From assembly GCA_964036315.1 (NCBI GenBank), contig OZ038478.1, positions 148,715,683 to 148,779,682 of the forward strand: a DNA stretch of 64,000 bases, given 5' to 3'. The notes beneath the pieces are model-generated. The model did not search any database and was not told the origin of the DNA. It was given only the letters and a program-made list of their open reading frames with translations. The stretch is from Acanthosepion esculentum (lineage: Eukaryota > Mollusca > Cephalopoda > Sepiida > Sepiidae). The position numbers and the translations under genes are program-made. Of the stretch, positions 1 through 11,166 are shown one piece after another; the first letter of the stretch is position 1; each line of letters begins with the position of its first letter.

Positions 1-1194
1 AAATCTCCATCGATTTTTTTAAAATAAAATTTATGCAAACGTATCCAGACGAAGTACGAAAATTAAAAAAAATAATTAGGTATCAGTTCAAGTTGGCTGA
101 AGATTAATGTATTAATAAGAATTACACAAAAACATAAATAATGAAAGTAAAAAGAAGAAATTAAGTTGACAAAGAAATGTTGAGTGACGTCCATGTATTT
201 TAGATTGATAAGATACATAGAGTTAAATAAACAAGCAAGGACAGCTGTATGATACATGGATGTAATAATTATATATGTATGTAAGGAATCAGCTTGAGGG
301 ACAAAATTCTTATCTTAGTATTTTTCTAGTTCAAGAAACGCAATAATGTTCAGGTGAAAATCCCAGGCAGCCATGGTAGGTTTATTTTTTCACTTTGCTT
401 CACCGGTCATTTTTAATAAGAATTTATGTTGCTGGCGGTTAATTAATAACAAAGAGTGCCCGAGTAACGCATACATGGACAAGGAAAAGAAGGCTGATCA
501 CAAAACGCAGATGCATTAGATAGTCACCCCCACATACAAGCGCGCACGCTCTTGTATGTGTTTCACTTATTCAGAGGAAATAACAATGGTCGAGTAGTGA
601 AAGGAGATCAAAGGCAAAAACACAGCTGAAAGTTAGAAAAATATTTTTCACAAAAGTTATGCATTAATTTCTAAAGCACAAAGTTTATTTAAAACGCAAT
701 TACATTTATATTATATTCCCTATTTTACTTGACATTATTATCTGTCAGTTCATGAAAAATGATGTACAGAGATTCTGAAAAGGTTCCAAGACAAAAGATC
801 AATCAAAAAGTAGTACTGAAAAGTCATCATCGCGCTTCTCACAATAAAATGATTAAATGAAAATTTAGGAGAATTTTCTATGTGCATGATTGCTTGGGCC
901 GAAAAACAGTCAGCACAAGAAAGTAAGAAAATAAAACCGATAGAAAGAATAAAATATAATGACGCAAACAAACTGGAATAAATTAATTGAAATCAGTGAT
1001 AAGACCAACAAGAAACAATACCAAGTTTACCAATAAGAAAAAAAAGAAATCGAAGAAAATTTCTGATATATACCCCGAAATAAATCGACTTTTTTCAATG
1101 GTACTATAATCAAGAAAACCAAAATATAAAACTGAACCAACAGAGAAACATGACAATTATAAATAAATATTTACATGCATATCTATATTTAGTT

Positions 1195-1197
<3 letters not shown>
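1..1197. other. AT-rich non-coding, nothing recognised
   Basis: No open frame with recognisable protein motifs, no tRNA-like boxes and no inverted repeat longer than a few bases. The short frames here lie on the pyrimidine-rich strand and look like composition artefacts. Confidence 0.6.

Positions 1198-1260
<63 letters not shown>
1198..1260. repeat. (TA)n microsatellite
   Basis: About 31 uninterrupted TA units directly abutting the mariner-like element at 1262. Tc1/mariner elements insert at TA, so the tract may be the target or may have grown from it. Confidence 0.95.
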
Positions 1261-1261
<1 letters not shown>

Positions 1262-1264
<3 letters not shown>

Positions 1265-1618
1265 TGTGTCCATAAAGTTCGTGTGCACTTTAAAAACTTT
1301 ATTTGTATTTGCGATAGAAATGATTTGTAAAAAAGATTAGAAACAAGTAAATCTATTATTTAAGGTTTTATTGAAATTTTATTTAAGTTTTCACATGCCC
1401 TCCATCATTAGCAATACAAAGGGTAATACGATTCTGCAGTTCACCGAAAAAATTTGCTAACTGATTTAGAGTAAAGCCTGAAATCACATTGGTTATTTTA
1501 ACCATAGTTATACCTAGGTGCATTAAACTTTATAACACTTTTTACAGATTATTTCTATCGCAAATACAAATAAAGTTATAATTATTTTAAAGTGCACACG
1601 AACTTTATTGACACCTTG
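1262..1618 (-). mobile_element. Internally deleted Tc1/mariner-like element with intact terminal inverted repeats
   Basis: The left end starts CAGTGTGTCCATAAAGTTCG at 1262. The right end read in reverse starts CAAGGTGTCAATAAAGTTCG. The two termini stay similar for about 70 bp (1262-1337 against 1541-1618), including the shared run TTTATTTGTATTTGCGATAG. The element is about 357 bp, far below the usual 1.2-1.6 kb, and keeps only the end of a transposase frame (separate entry). It is therefore a MITE-like deletion derivative. The left flank is TA-repeat; no clean target duplication can be read because of it. Confidence 0.85.
1383..1510 (-). pseudogene. Tc1/mariner-type transposase, C-terminal remnant
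   Basis: On the minus strand an open frame ends at the stop at 1383-1385. Its last residues read ELQNRITLCIANDGGHVKT, preceded by GFTLNQLANFFG. This matches the end of IS630/Tc1/mariner transposases, where an arginine-containing helix is followed by a G-G-H (or G-A-H) motif just before the stop. The catalytic DDE/D core and the N-terminal DNA-binding domain are gone, so it cannot be active. It lies inside the inverted-repeat element at 1262-1618 in the orientation expected. Confidence 0.7.
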
Positions 1619-2640
<1,022 letters not shown>

Positions 2641-2663
2641 ACACAATACATACATACATACAT

Positions 2664-2723
<60 letters not shown>
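2641..2723. repeat. CATA and (TA)n microsatellite
   Basis: Tetranucleotide CATA units run into about 27 TA units. Confidence 0.9.
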
Positions 2724-2727
<4 letters not shown>

Positions 2728-3185
2728 TACTATCAGTTAATAAGATATACCCATGTGGTTACATACGTACATAGGGATATATACTAGGCGCGAAAGAAAA
2801 CTGCAGGAATTTGACCATGAAATAATTTCTTGCGCTACATCTGTTTACCTCGTTGTTTTGTTCAAATGAGCCACTTTTAAAGAAGCGTACGGGGTTAAAT
2901 GAAATGGCGCTGGTATGAAAAAGGTAACGAAACGATTCTTTCTATGTCTCAGTTATATTTTTCAGAGAATTAATATGAAATAAATTATAAATTGCTAAGT
3001 GTGAATCATATAATTTATTTGCATATAGAAGTGTGATTAGAAGAAAATAAGCAACGTTTTCAGGCGAGCCAGTTCCACACTAAAAGTATCATAATTAATT
3101 TGAAATCCTTTTTGTCCGTGCAAAAATTACAGTAATCCGTTAATCACTCCAACGAGAAGTGAATTGAAAATAGTAAGTTAAATCT
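2724..3185. other. Non-coding, nothing recognised
   Basis: AT-rich sequence without recognised motifs. Confidence 0.5.
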
Positions 3186-3227
3186 AAGAAACACGCACAC
3201 ACACACACATATACACACACACACAAG

Positions 3228-3282
<55 letters not shown>

Positions 3283-3292
3283 GCACACACAC

Positions 3293-3324
<32 letters not shown>

Positions 3325-3335
3325 ATGTATACTCG
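3186..3335. repeat. Compound (CA)n/(TA)n/(TG)n microsatellite
   Basis: A long CA array with a few CG-containing interruptions passes into TA and then TG. The CA and TG arms are complementary, so the array can fold back. Confidence 0.95.
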
Positions 3336-3439
3336 ACTCTTCCGTCGAATTCGACGTATGAGGGTCAAGCTGATCAGTTCCTAGGAAACCGACATCCTGA
3401 CACCAGCACATGAGATTTGATTATAGGGTGAATGTTTCG

Positions 3440-3705
3440 TGCAGTATCATCCACACTTTTGAAGGGCCGAATACAGAGACCAGGTGCACTACGTGCCACA
3501 GGGTCACCAAACGACCCTCCGCAGGTTTTGAATCCAGAGTTTTCCTTCTCCTAGACCAGTTGCCATCCAAGGCTATAGTCTGTTCTGCTATTTATTAGGG
3601 TATTAGCACGTAAGTGAATGTAATGGATTCCACTGGAATTCGAACTCGGCTCTCCGATTCCTCAATCCAAGCCGTTATCCATTACTCCACCGCGCCTCTC
3701 TCTCT
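3440..3705 (-). mobile_element. tRNA-Arg-like SINE (octopus OR-type), minus strand
   Basis: Read on the minus strand, a tRNA-like head starts near 3697 (GCGCGGTGGAGTAATGGATA), with an A-box-like segment at about 3671-3690 and a B box GAGTTCGAATTC at 3636-3647. It is followed by a shared body (ACATTCACTTACGTGC, then GCCTTGGATGGCAACTGGTC). The same head and body recur at 6620-7035, and the head at 25620-25855 and 45175-45310, so this is a dispersed family. From the literature, octopus has tRNA-Arg-derived SINEs named OR1 and OR2; assignment to one of them is inference. It would be transcribed by RNA polymerase III from the internal A and B boxes. Confidence 0.8.
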
Positions 3706-3750
3706 CTCTTTCTCTCTCTCTCTCTTGAGCATGTTATCAAATTATCCTAG

Positions 3751-3965
<215 letters not shown>

Positions 3966-4759
3966 TACACGCGTTTTATTTTGGGACGTAGTGTGTGTTA
4001 TAACTTTCTAAATGTTCTGCATTTCCGAGAACTTTCGGCTCTGCTTTTAGCCTGGATGATGTTAAATGAGCATACACACACACACACACACAGATAGAGA
4101 GAGAAAGAGAGAGTGACACTATTTAGTTAACATTTATATTTAAAATTGGCAATAAATTGATTGATTTCTTTTTACAGATTTCAAACATTTGCATGTTATT
4201 TAAACTCAGAACAAATATATTTATATGAAGAGAATTTTGGGGAGAAAATGATTTGCTAATACAAGTTCTACTATTTAATTCATAACTGGGGAGGTGGTTT
4301 CATACATGTCACACGGTTATTTGATCGTAAGTGGATATCACAAACCTGGCGGGAATTAGAATGCACCGTTATCCCTTACACAACTCGCACATTCAAGCTT
4401 ACAAGACCTGGTATTTGCATGTGGTTACCCATCTAGGTACTGAACAAGCTCGATAATGCATATCTTGGATGATCGTACGAGAAACATTGTTTTACCGTGA
4501 CATGGTCGTAAGCTCCTAGCAATAAAAGTGATCGAAAATGAACGTTAGTTATATCGAATATAAAATATTTAAAAATAATATGACCGTTACATCTTGGAAA
4601 AGAAATTTCTTCAGGCCGCATTAATACTTATCTTAATTTAAGTGATGCCCGAAATTATCTTCTTTGAAATAAATAGCTGATGAACACGTGTATAAGCTTT
4701 ATCCCAACGGAATATTAATCAATTAATATTAATCAATAAATATATTTGGGGGTTTACGC
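3966..4759. other. Non-coding, short CA and GA tracts only
   Basis: Contains a short CA/GA microsatellite at about 4074-4115. No coding signal recognised. Confidence 0.5.
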
Positions 4760-5320
4760 AACCTACATATCATTCATAATCACTGGGTACAGTTTGGGAA
4801 TAACACTCTTAATCAATGTGTGCAATTGGGAAACAACATCCGCAATGGCTGTGTGCGGTTTGGGGATATCATTCTCAATAAATGCGGCTAGAGAATATCA
4901 TTCTCAATCAATGGATGCAGCAAGGGAATATAGCTCTCAGTGGCTGGGTGTGGGTAGGGAATATCACACCAAGTCGCTGGGTGTGTGTGTAGGGAATATC
5001 ACTCTCCATCGCTGGGTGCGGGTAGGGAATATCACTCACCATCGCTTGGTGCGGGTAGGGAATAGCACTCTCAATCGCTGAGTGCAGGTAGGAAATATCA
5101 CTCTCAATAGCTAGGTGCGGATAGGGAATATCACTCTCAATCGCTGGGTGCGTGTAGGTAATATCACTCTTAGGCTCTGGGTGCCGGTAGGGAATATCAC
5201 TCTCAATCGCTGGGTGCGGCTGGCTTGCGAATAATCACTGGGTGTGGTTTAGTAATATCACTCTCAATTACTGGCTGAGGTTTGGAAATATCCCTCTCAA
5301 CCATTGGGTGCGCTTAGTGG
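4760..5320 (+). repeat. 33-bp minisatellite (about 16 diverged units)
   Basis: Tandem units contain GGGAATATCACTCTCAATCG followed by CTGGGTGCGGGTA, period mostly 33 bp with occasional 36. Central units (4950-5220) are most alike and edge units more diverged, the usual pattern for an array growing from its middle. Because 33 and 36 are multiples of three, frames stay open over several units (4746-5081), but stops at 5082 and beyond and the lack of any start context argue against a real protein. Confidence 0.9.
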
Positions 5321-6619
5321 GCATCAAGATTACTAGCTATTTTTCTGGCCCAACCTACACATTATTTTCATTTTACAAAAGTTCTACTCTTCTTTATTTT
5401 GTTCCACTGGATATTTGGGCTCAAATTGTTCCCCTCTTAATTTGTCCAAACGTATATAGAACGGGTAGAGCTTTCACAATATTTTCTCATACACACAAAA
5501 TTTGATTAATTATAGTATCGCTGTTTAAATTCGTATTCCGTTTCGATAAAGCATGCCATTGTAGCTTTGGCGTGTACATTCAAAGTCTGCTTTAAATGAT
5601 GTTACATGTTAAGCATTGTTCGTATATGACCCTATATTTCTAGTCGTCTGCAGTTACAATTATGTACGTTATCAAATGGTATACTATTTATTATTCGCTA
5701 CGCCATTTGATGATGCGTCACTTACTGGGTATATAGTCTCAGCTAATATGCACTGTATTTTATTAAAGATTTTATGAAACATTTTTCAAGTATAGGTTTG
5801 TTTCATATTGACAACACCAACATTAGACTTGCATTATTTTTATTCCTTTGTCTAATGCAATTGGCCTAAATCTTAATATGATGTTGCAACTCCACTCATT
5901 TCAATGCTAATATGTTTTCATATTAACACCCTTTGAATATATGGGCAAAAGATCAATGATATATATCATCCGCTATTTCTTTTGATTTATTTTTTGGAGT
6001 GTGTTACTCGAGCGTCATCGAAGTTTAATTTAACATACGAGAATTCAACAATTCTTATACCAGCTTCAAAAGTGATACCCGGCCCAGCGCCTTTAAACAA
6101 TTCCAATATAATTTTCATATCAATAATCTTGTCGCTGCTATATTACTTTAATGAGCCTTCAAACCCTATAAAATCAGTTATCGTGTTTGTTCATTATTTG
6201 TCTTAACATGTGCAATGCAAAGTATTACGCCCAGCTCACAAGATTCCACATCCTATATTTAACTTTTATTAAATTTGTTATAGTCTAATACTGACTTTCG
6301 ATAATGCATATATAATATTTACAACACGTTCTAAATTAAATTATTAGCATGTTAAACGTATTTTAAGGATAACAATCGGAAACGAACTTTATTTACTGTA
6401 TCTTGATAAATCCGGAAAAATATTTACAGATATATATATATATATATTTTAAGCTTGATCTGTATAGTGAACGTATTTCTGTTATTTATTCTTCAGACAA
6501 ATGAACATGGCTTATCAGAGTATATAAATATAAAGATTATAATTATTTTCTTTCTATAAGTTTGCGTGACGCTAAGCGTAGATAAACGTACAAAAAAAGA
6601 CATTTCATCGCAGCTATAT
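5321..6619. other. Non-coding, nothing recognised
   Basis: AT-rich with a short (TA)n at 6431-6448. The open frames at 5242-5505 and 5982-6206 show no recognisable motif. Confidence 0.5.
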
Positions 6620-7035
6620 AAACTGATGAGGACGCTCGGTGGAGATAGCGGCTTGGATTGACGAATCGGAGAGCCGAGTTCGAATTTCAGTCGAAACCCT
6701 TACATTCACTTACGTGCTAATACCTTTGCTAAAGGTGTGAATCCTCTTCTTCTCCCTCCAGCTATAGGTAAATAGCAGGACAGACTGGGTTCTATAGCCT
6801 TGGATGGCAACTGGTCTAGGAGAAGGAGAACTCTGAATTCAAACACGGAGTGGAGCCCCAAAGGCGGATGTACGGCACTTTGTGCGATGGTACCAAACTG
6901 TATTTGTTTATCCCCTCCTTTGGACTCTGCTAGCAAGGCCGAGAGGGAGAACTAGACGTCGGGGCAGGCCTAGTTCTCCATGCATTCCGCCCAGACTCGT
7001 AGCGCACCGCGCTATGCTATCGTCTCTCGACGACG
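6620..7035 (+). mobile_element. tRNA-Arg-like SINE (octopus OR-type), plus strand, near full length
   Basis: The head is GCTCGGTGGAGATAGCGGCT with B box GAGTTCGAATTTC at about 6677-6689. The body shares TTACATTCACTTACGTGC, CCTTGGATGGCAACTGG and TCTAGGAGAAGGA with the copy at 3440-3705 in the opposite orientation. The 3' part (6830-7035) is GC richer and extends beyond the other copies, so this is the most complete copy here. The two copies are inverted 3 kb apart and could pair if co-transcribed. Confidence 0.8.
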
Positions 7036-8175
7036 ATATAGACTGATATATTTAATAGGTTGAACTCAAATATAAATTTCAGACTTCCAATAATAATATA
7101 ATATTTACGACCCAGTAGGGATAAATTATGCTGAAGATTTAAAACAAAAACACAAAAATATAATTATGATTATATTAAATAGCAATTCGAATACCAGATA
7201 CATCTGCGTCCTTCTTGTAAACAACTGACCCAGAATTAAATTTAAATTTTAAATGGTAATATTACCATTTATCTCATCTCTGATTCTTTCTATTTCACTT
7301 ACTGTTTTCATTCTTTCAAAATTCTTTCATCTTTCCAATACTATTTTTACGTTCTTATCAACTATTTCCCTTCATTCCCGCACGTTAATTTCTCTATTTA
7401 TTAAACAGTCTTATTTTCATTGAAAGACTTTAAATTATTTTTCGCCATGACTACACCATTCTTGAAACGTGTCTTTTTTTCTTAACCTCCTTCTTTTAGG
7501 TTTTTATTCCTTACATTCACTTCTCATACATTCTCGAACAATTTTCTATTTCTTCATAATATATACGCCATTTTGTCTTGTTTTATATTTTTTACTCCTC
7601 GAATTCATCATTCGTTCTTCAACCTTTTATTTTTTCTCTTCTTCTTTACACCAGTCTCTTTGCTGCATTATAATCAGCGACAGCACGCCTCGCAGAGAAT
7701 TGATCACTGCTGGATAAACTTGGCTCGACTCCAATCTTCTATCGCTGACCTCTGCCAGTTTTTGAAGCATCAGGTGAACGTCGAACAGTCTACTGGGATG
7801 AAGAGTTGGCGCTGATTCGAATCCGGTGTGAAACATATAGTGATTGAACGTTCGATTATCGTAGGTGGCTGAGGGTCTAAAATGTGAAATTGAGCCTATG
7901 GATGAAACTTGATATATCAATAGGGGCCAAACAGGCACAACTTGATAAGATTGGAAGTAATGTGGTAGAGATAAATGTGGGTACTTAGAATCTGAATAGA
8001 AACGCAGAAAAAAGTGTAGGTGCGAAGATAAAAGAGAAAGAAGGATTTACTTATTACATACAAGAGAATCAGAGTATGGCCGGATCTAGTGGAAACGTAT
8101 AAAACAGAAAAATGAGGTAAAACGAGTAAAAAGTTAGATATATCGAAAAAATATAAATGTGAAAAAATAAACAGC
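7036..8175. other. Non-coding; one GC-richer block not identified
   Basis: 7250-7660 is pyrimidine-rich on the plus strand. About 7655-7900 is GC richer and contains a B-box-like GATTCGAATCC at 7815-7825, but I could not find a matching A box at tRNA spacing. Open frames overlap on both strands here without a recognisable domain. Confidence 0.45.
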
Positions 8176-8179
8176 GTCA

Positions 8180-8345
8180 TGATTGAAAAAAATGCCTTCG
8201 ATTTTCGAAAATCTTTTTCCTCATTATATACACTAGGAATGTCAGCTGTCTCATCTTGGTGATTAATATAAGGGTTCTTTTGTTTCTATTGTCTGTAGAA
8301 TTTCGTCGTTGCTGACATATTCGGTTCATGGTCTTCACGGCATCC
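8180..8345 (-). pseudogene. RTE-like LINE ORF2, C-terminal fragment
   Basis: Minus-strand frames read YVSNDEILQTIETK and, after a frame change, NKRTLILITKMRQLTFLVYI then MRKKIFENR. This matches the conserved tail of a cephalopod RTE-type LINE, downstream of the RT domain, in which a V-S-N-E-E-V box is followed by a K-R-Q-L-K-F-L-G-H-I-M-R-K box. At least one frameshift separates the two boxes and no RT domain is present, so it is dead. A related fragment lies at 51178-51490. Confidence 0.7.
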
Positions 8346-8894
8346 TTCTGTAGAACTACACATTTTTGAATTAACCAAAGCATATTTACAGACGTACAAA
8401 TATTCTAAACTAAGACAATATTTAAATGCGACAAAAATAGGAAACGAATCAACACTCGTAAAATAAAAGTAAAACAAGTAAAGCACTAACAATGGGAGAT
8501 AAAAAGCATTAAAAACGTTTCCCAACTAGGCAATAGGGTAAACGATATTGAAAGAATCGAATAAAACATCTAAAATGTTTCCGTTTTTCTTATCTTATAC
8601 AAATTAACTATTCCCAATTGCAAGTTTTCTAACTTCATGGCTAAAAAACTGTGTCAAGACGTATATTGTTATTAACTTCCAGTTGTTTTCCCCAACTTTT
8701 TAGACTGAGATCCTTTTAATAAATTACTCTTGAAAAGAGTCGGTTATGAAGAAGACAAGTAAAATGACAACATCAACAAAAATAAGTCAATACAAATAAA
8801 TGTATGCAACTGTCTAAACTCTCAATACAAAAGTCACGAATAGGTAATAAAAATATACAATTTAAATTAATACCCAAAATATATATACAGGCTG
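8346..8894. other. Non-coding, nothing recognised
   Basis: AT-rich with no recognised repeat or gene. Confidence 0.5.
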
Positions 8895-9548
8895 TTATGA
8901 GTGTTATGTCGCCATGTCATATTGTCAATGTAGCGCATGCGCGTTGTTGTTGCTTTTTTATTTTGTCGACTGTACGGTATAGTAGGATGAGTCGGGCGCC
9001 GTCTTTGAAAAAAGAGCACCATGATGCAATCCAATCCACCAGAAATTTGAAAAGGGCATACTTTATTGCTTGGTATTTGCACAAGAAGCTCCAATACGTA
9101 CATTTCAGAGTGATTGGGGGTCAATCTGAGAATTCGGAAAGAGTTCGATGGGTCTAATGGTTGTTATGAATGTACAGCTGCTCAGAAAACTCACTCTGTC
9201 TTGATAAAAAAAGAGCATTGAGGAGGTTGTGCTGCCCTTGTTTAAGGGGGTTGCTGCTGGAACAGGTCTCTGCACCATGCCTCACCAGCAAAATACCCAT
9301 TCATAGCTGTCAAACAATTCCTGCGACCACATCACCAGTTACATATGGCCACCTGACTCCTCAGATCGCAACACCTTTGATTATTATGTAAGCGCAGTTA
9401 AGCGAAGGGCAAGAAAACACCTTGTACTACCAAAGATGAAATGAAAGCAAAGATTATGGCAGCATTCACTAACAATATATCTGTTAAAATGAGATGACAG
9501 TATTGTTTTCATATTTGTGTAATTTAGTCGACAATTTATCCAGCGCAC

Positions 9549-9550
<2 letters not shown>
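8895..9550 (+). mobile_element. Mariner-like element, degenerate
   Basis: The transposase end is recognisable at 9343-9496: IWPPDSSDRNTFDYYVSA matches the mariner block W-P-P-x-S-P-D-L-x-P-x-D-Y, which holds the third catalytic Asp. After a frameshift near 9405 it continues KTPCTTKDEMKAKIMAAFT, a typical mariner C-terminal helix. Upstream, an in-frame stretch starting MSRAPSLKKEHHDAIQSTR near 8987 may be the N-terminal part but is not certain. The first catalytic Asp regions are not recognisable. The 3' side ends in a (TA)n tract at 9552. Stops and frameshifts make it inactive. Confidence 0.7.

Positions 9551-9551
<1 letters not shown>

Positions 9552-9627
<76 letters not shown>
9552..9627. 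repeat. (TA)n microsatellite
   Basis: About 38 TA units between the mariner remnant and the 3' end of a minus-strand SINE, so it forms the tail of that SINE. Confidence 0.95.
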
Positions 9628-9630
<3 letters not shown>

Positions 9631-9770
9631 CATCCACATTTGACTGTTTCGCTGTATCACAGCTCATGAGTGTGGCTAGACGTCCGGTTGCCTCCAGCTA
9701 GGATCGAAACCCAACTGAATTAGTGTCAGTCGGGGATTCTACCACTAAGCCATTGTCGCACGGCAGGGAT
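9628..9770 (-). mobile_element. tRNA-derived SINE, second family, minus strand, (TA)n-tailed
   Basis: Read on the minus strand, the head is GCCGTGCGACAATGGCTTAG with A box TGGCTTAGTGGTAGAAT (9736-9752) and B box GGGTTTCGATCC (9701-9712). The A-to-B spacing fits a tRNA. The head differs from the Arg-like family. After a short body it ends TTTGGATGAC-like and runs straight into (TA)n. Internal boxes imply RNA polymerase III transcription. Source tRNA not determined. Confidence 0.8.
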
Positions 9771-10319
9771 GAAGGAGAATTTAAGCGTATTTATTTTTTA
9801 GATAAACACACAGTGACAGATCGAACTCGATTCGATTTACCGAAGAGTCTTGCATTATGAGCCGTAATAGTCACTGTTTACAAACTCACACTTAATGTGC
9901 GTGTAGGTTAATATGTAAACATAAATGACATTAAAATTAAATACGAATCGCAAAATTATATACTTCATAATTCCGTGAGACTTCCTTCCTAATATATTTG
10001 TATGTATTCAATAAACAAATGTATAAAAACATTGTCGGCATGTTTCCTAAATTGGTTAGGATATCCAGGAATATCAAACATATGTTGTAGAATCGTTCTC
10101 AATACAACTTTTTGTTTAGGACGTGAAACGTAAAGAAGATAAAACACATATTGCCTTTCGGTAATGTGATTAATCTAAACATTTATTTTCCGTAACAAAC
10201 CTAGCTCGTCTACAAATTCTTTTACTAATTAAACTTGGCATAACTGTCTATCCCTGCTATGAAATTTGAACAAGAATAGCTACAATAATACCACATCATT
10301 TTAACCCAGAAACCAGAAG
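9771..10319. other. Non-coding, nothing recognised
   Basis: AT-rich with no domain-like frame. Confidence 0.5.
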
Positions 10320-10324
10320 ATTAT

Positions 10325-10640
10325 GTATAGGAGAAGGTAACGTTCTAGAATTGAACTTGTTCAGATTGTAGTGATCGGGGAAACACCTTCTTGGGAGTTT
10401 GTTCCACAAGGCAGTGGTTTACGGGAAGAAGCTGTTTGAGCGGGACTTCTCGCCGATGGAATAGGGAGGAATGTAAGTGTTTTGCTACAATGTAAGTGGC
10501 GTGGCCGGTCCTAGAAGTGAAAGTCATACCTAACGGAACCAAGGAATGCAGTTCGTCCGAGCACTTTCCATAGTAGTAGCGATTCAGCAGTGAGAGACTC
10601 GCTACATACCGCCCGTGCGAGAGGGGCTGGAGAGTGGAGA
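10325..10640 (-). pseudogene. Jockey/CR1-like LINE ORF2, C-terminal fragment
   Basis: Minus-strand translation gives TLQPLSHGRYVASLSLLNRY, then YYGKCSDELHSLVPLGMTF, and after a frameshift RSNSFFP, a stop, then TTALWNKLP and FPDHYNLNKFNSR. Non-LTR retrotransposons of the jockey/CR1/RTE-X type end with a similar R-x-x-S-F-x-P-R-T-x-x-L-W-N-x-L-P block, so the fragment is the ORF2 tail. The internal stop replaces the usual Arg of P-R-T. The Y-Y-G-K-C-S-D-E-L segment is the continuation of the region preserved at the end of the fragment at 53900-54660 (CIFYK, a stop, CHGNFSKE), suggesting one LINE family. Confidence 0.75.
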
Positions 10641-10755
10641 ATAATTCTTCTCCAACAAAAATTCGAATACGCTATCAAACTCTATCAAGAATAGGAAGTG
10701 AGCGTTGGGCAGCTTCTGCCCAAATATGTGAAAAGTACGGCCTTATGTGGACCTT

Positions 10756-10758
10756 ATA

Positions 10759-10831
<73 letters not shown>

Positions 10832-10867
10832 AGAATATTAGTGGTCAATATATATATATATATATTT
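10756..10867. repeat. (TA)n microsatellite, interrupted
   Basis: Two TA tracts (10756-10830 and 10848-10866) separated by 17 bp. Confidence 0.95.
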
Positions 10868-11091
10868 CCAAGATGATAGAATCCAGGTAGAGCTCAATGT
10901 CCAGGACAGAGCAAGAATATAATACAAAAGGCTCAAACACTAATACTCCATGGTTATAATTCATTACATTGTATTGGTAATAACGATCCAATATTTTTGA
11001 ATTTGTAGGTCTGATGAATTGGATGGTGATTACAATTCCAATCTAATAAATTATAACCATGGTATATTAGTGTTTGAACCTTTTACATTAA

Positions 11092-11095
<4 letters not shown>
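10868..11095. repeat. TA-flanked repeat family with self-inverted arms
   Basis: Contains GGCTCAAACACTAATACTCC and, in inverted form, ATATTAGTGTTTGAACC; the arms 10931-10990 and 11010-11085 are imperfectly complementary. Single-arm copies of the same sequence occur at 15440-15590 and 27606-27706 (GCTCAAACACTAATATTCC, TTCATCAGACCTACAAATTC). All copies sit against (TA)n. In the strand carrying TAGGTCTGATGAA there is a CTGATGA followed by a strong hairpin, but no GAAA. Confidence 0.75.

Positions 11096-11096
<1 letters not shown>

Positions 11097-11161
<65 letters not shown>
11097..11161. repeat. (TA)n microsatellite
   Basis: About 32 TA units, the insertion site of the LTR element that begins at 11162. 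Confidence 0.95.

Positions 11162-11166
<5 letters not shown>

Noticed and set aside
4463..4490. Hammerhead-like order GGATGA-TCGTACGA-GAAAC-ATT-GTT
   Set aside because: The core has U-G-G-A in place of C-U-G-A, helix II would have a 2-nt loop, and no related copies or PLE context exist.
6616..6640. CTGATGAGGACG on the plus strand
   Set aside because: It is the junction into a SINE head; no GAAA downstream at hammerhead spacing.
7815..7825. B box GATTCGAATCC as evidence of a tRNA gene or SINE
   Set aside because: No A box at suitable distance on that strand and no acceptor pairing; left unassigned.
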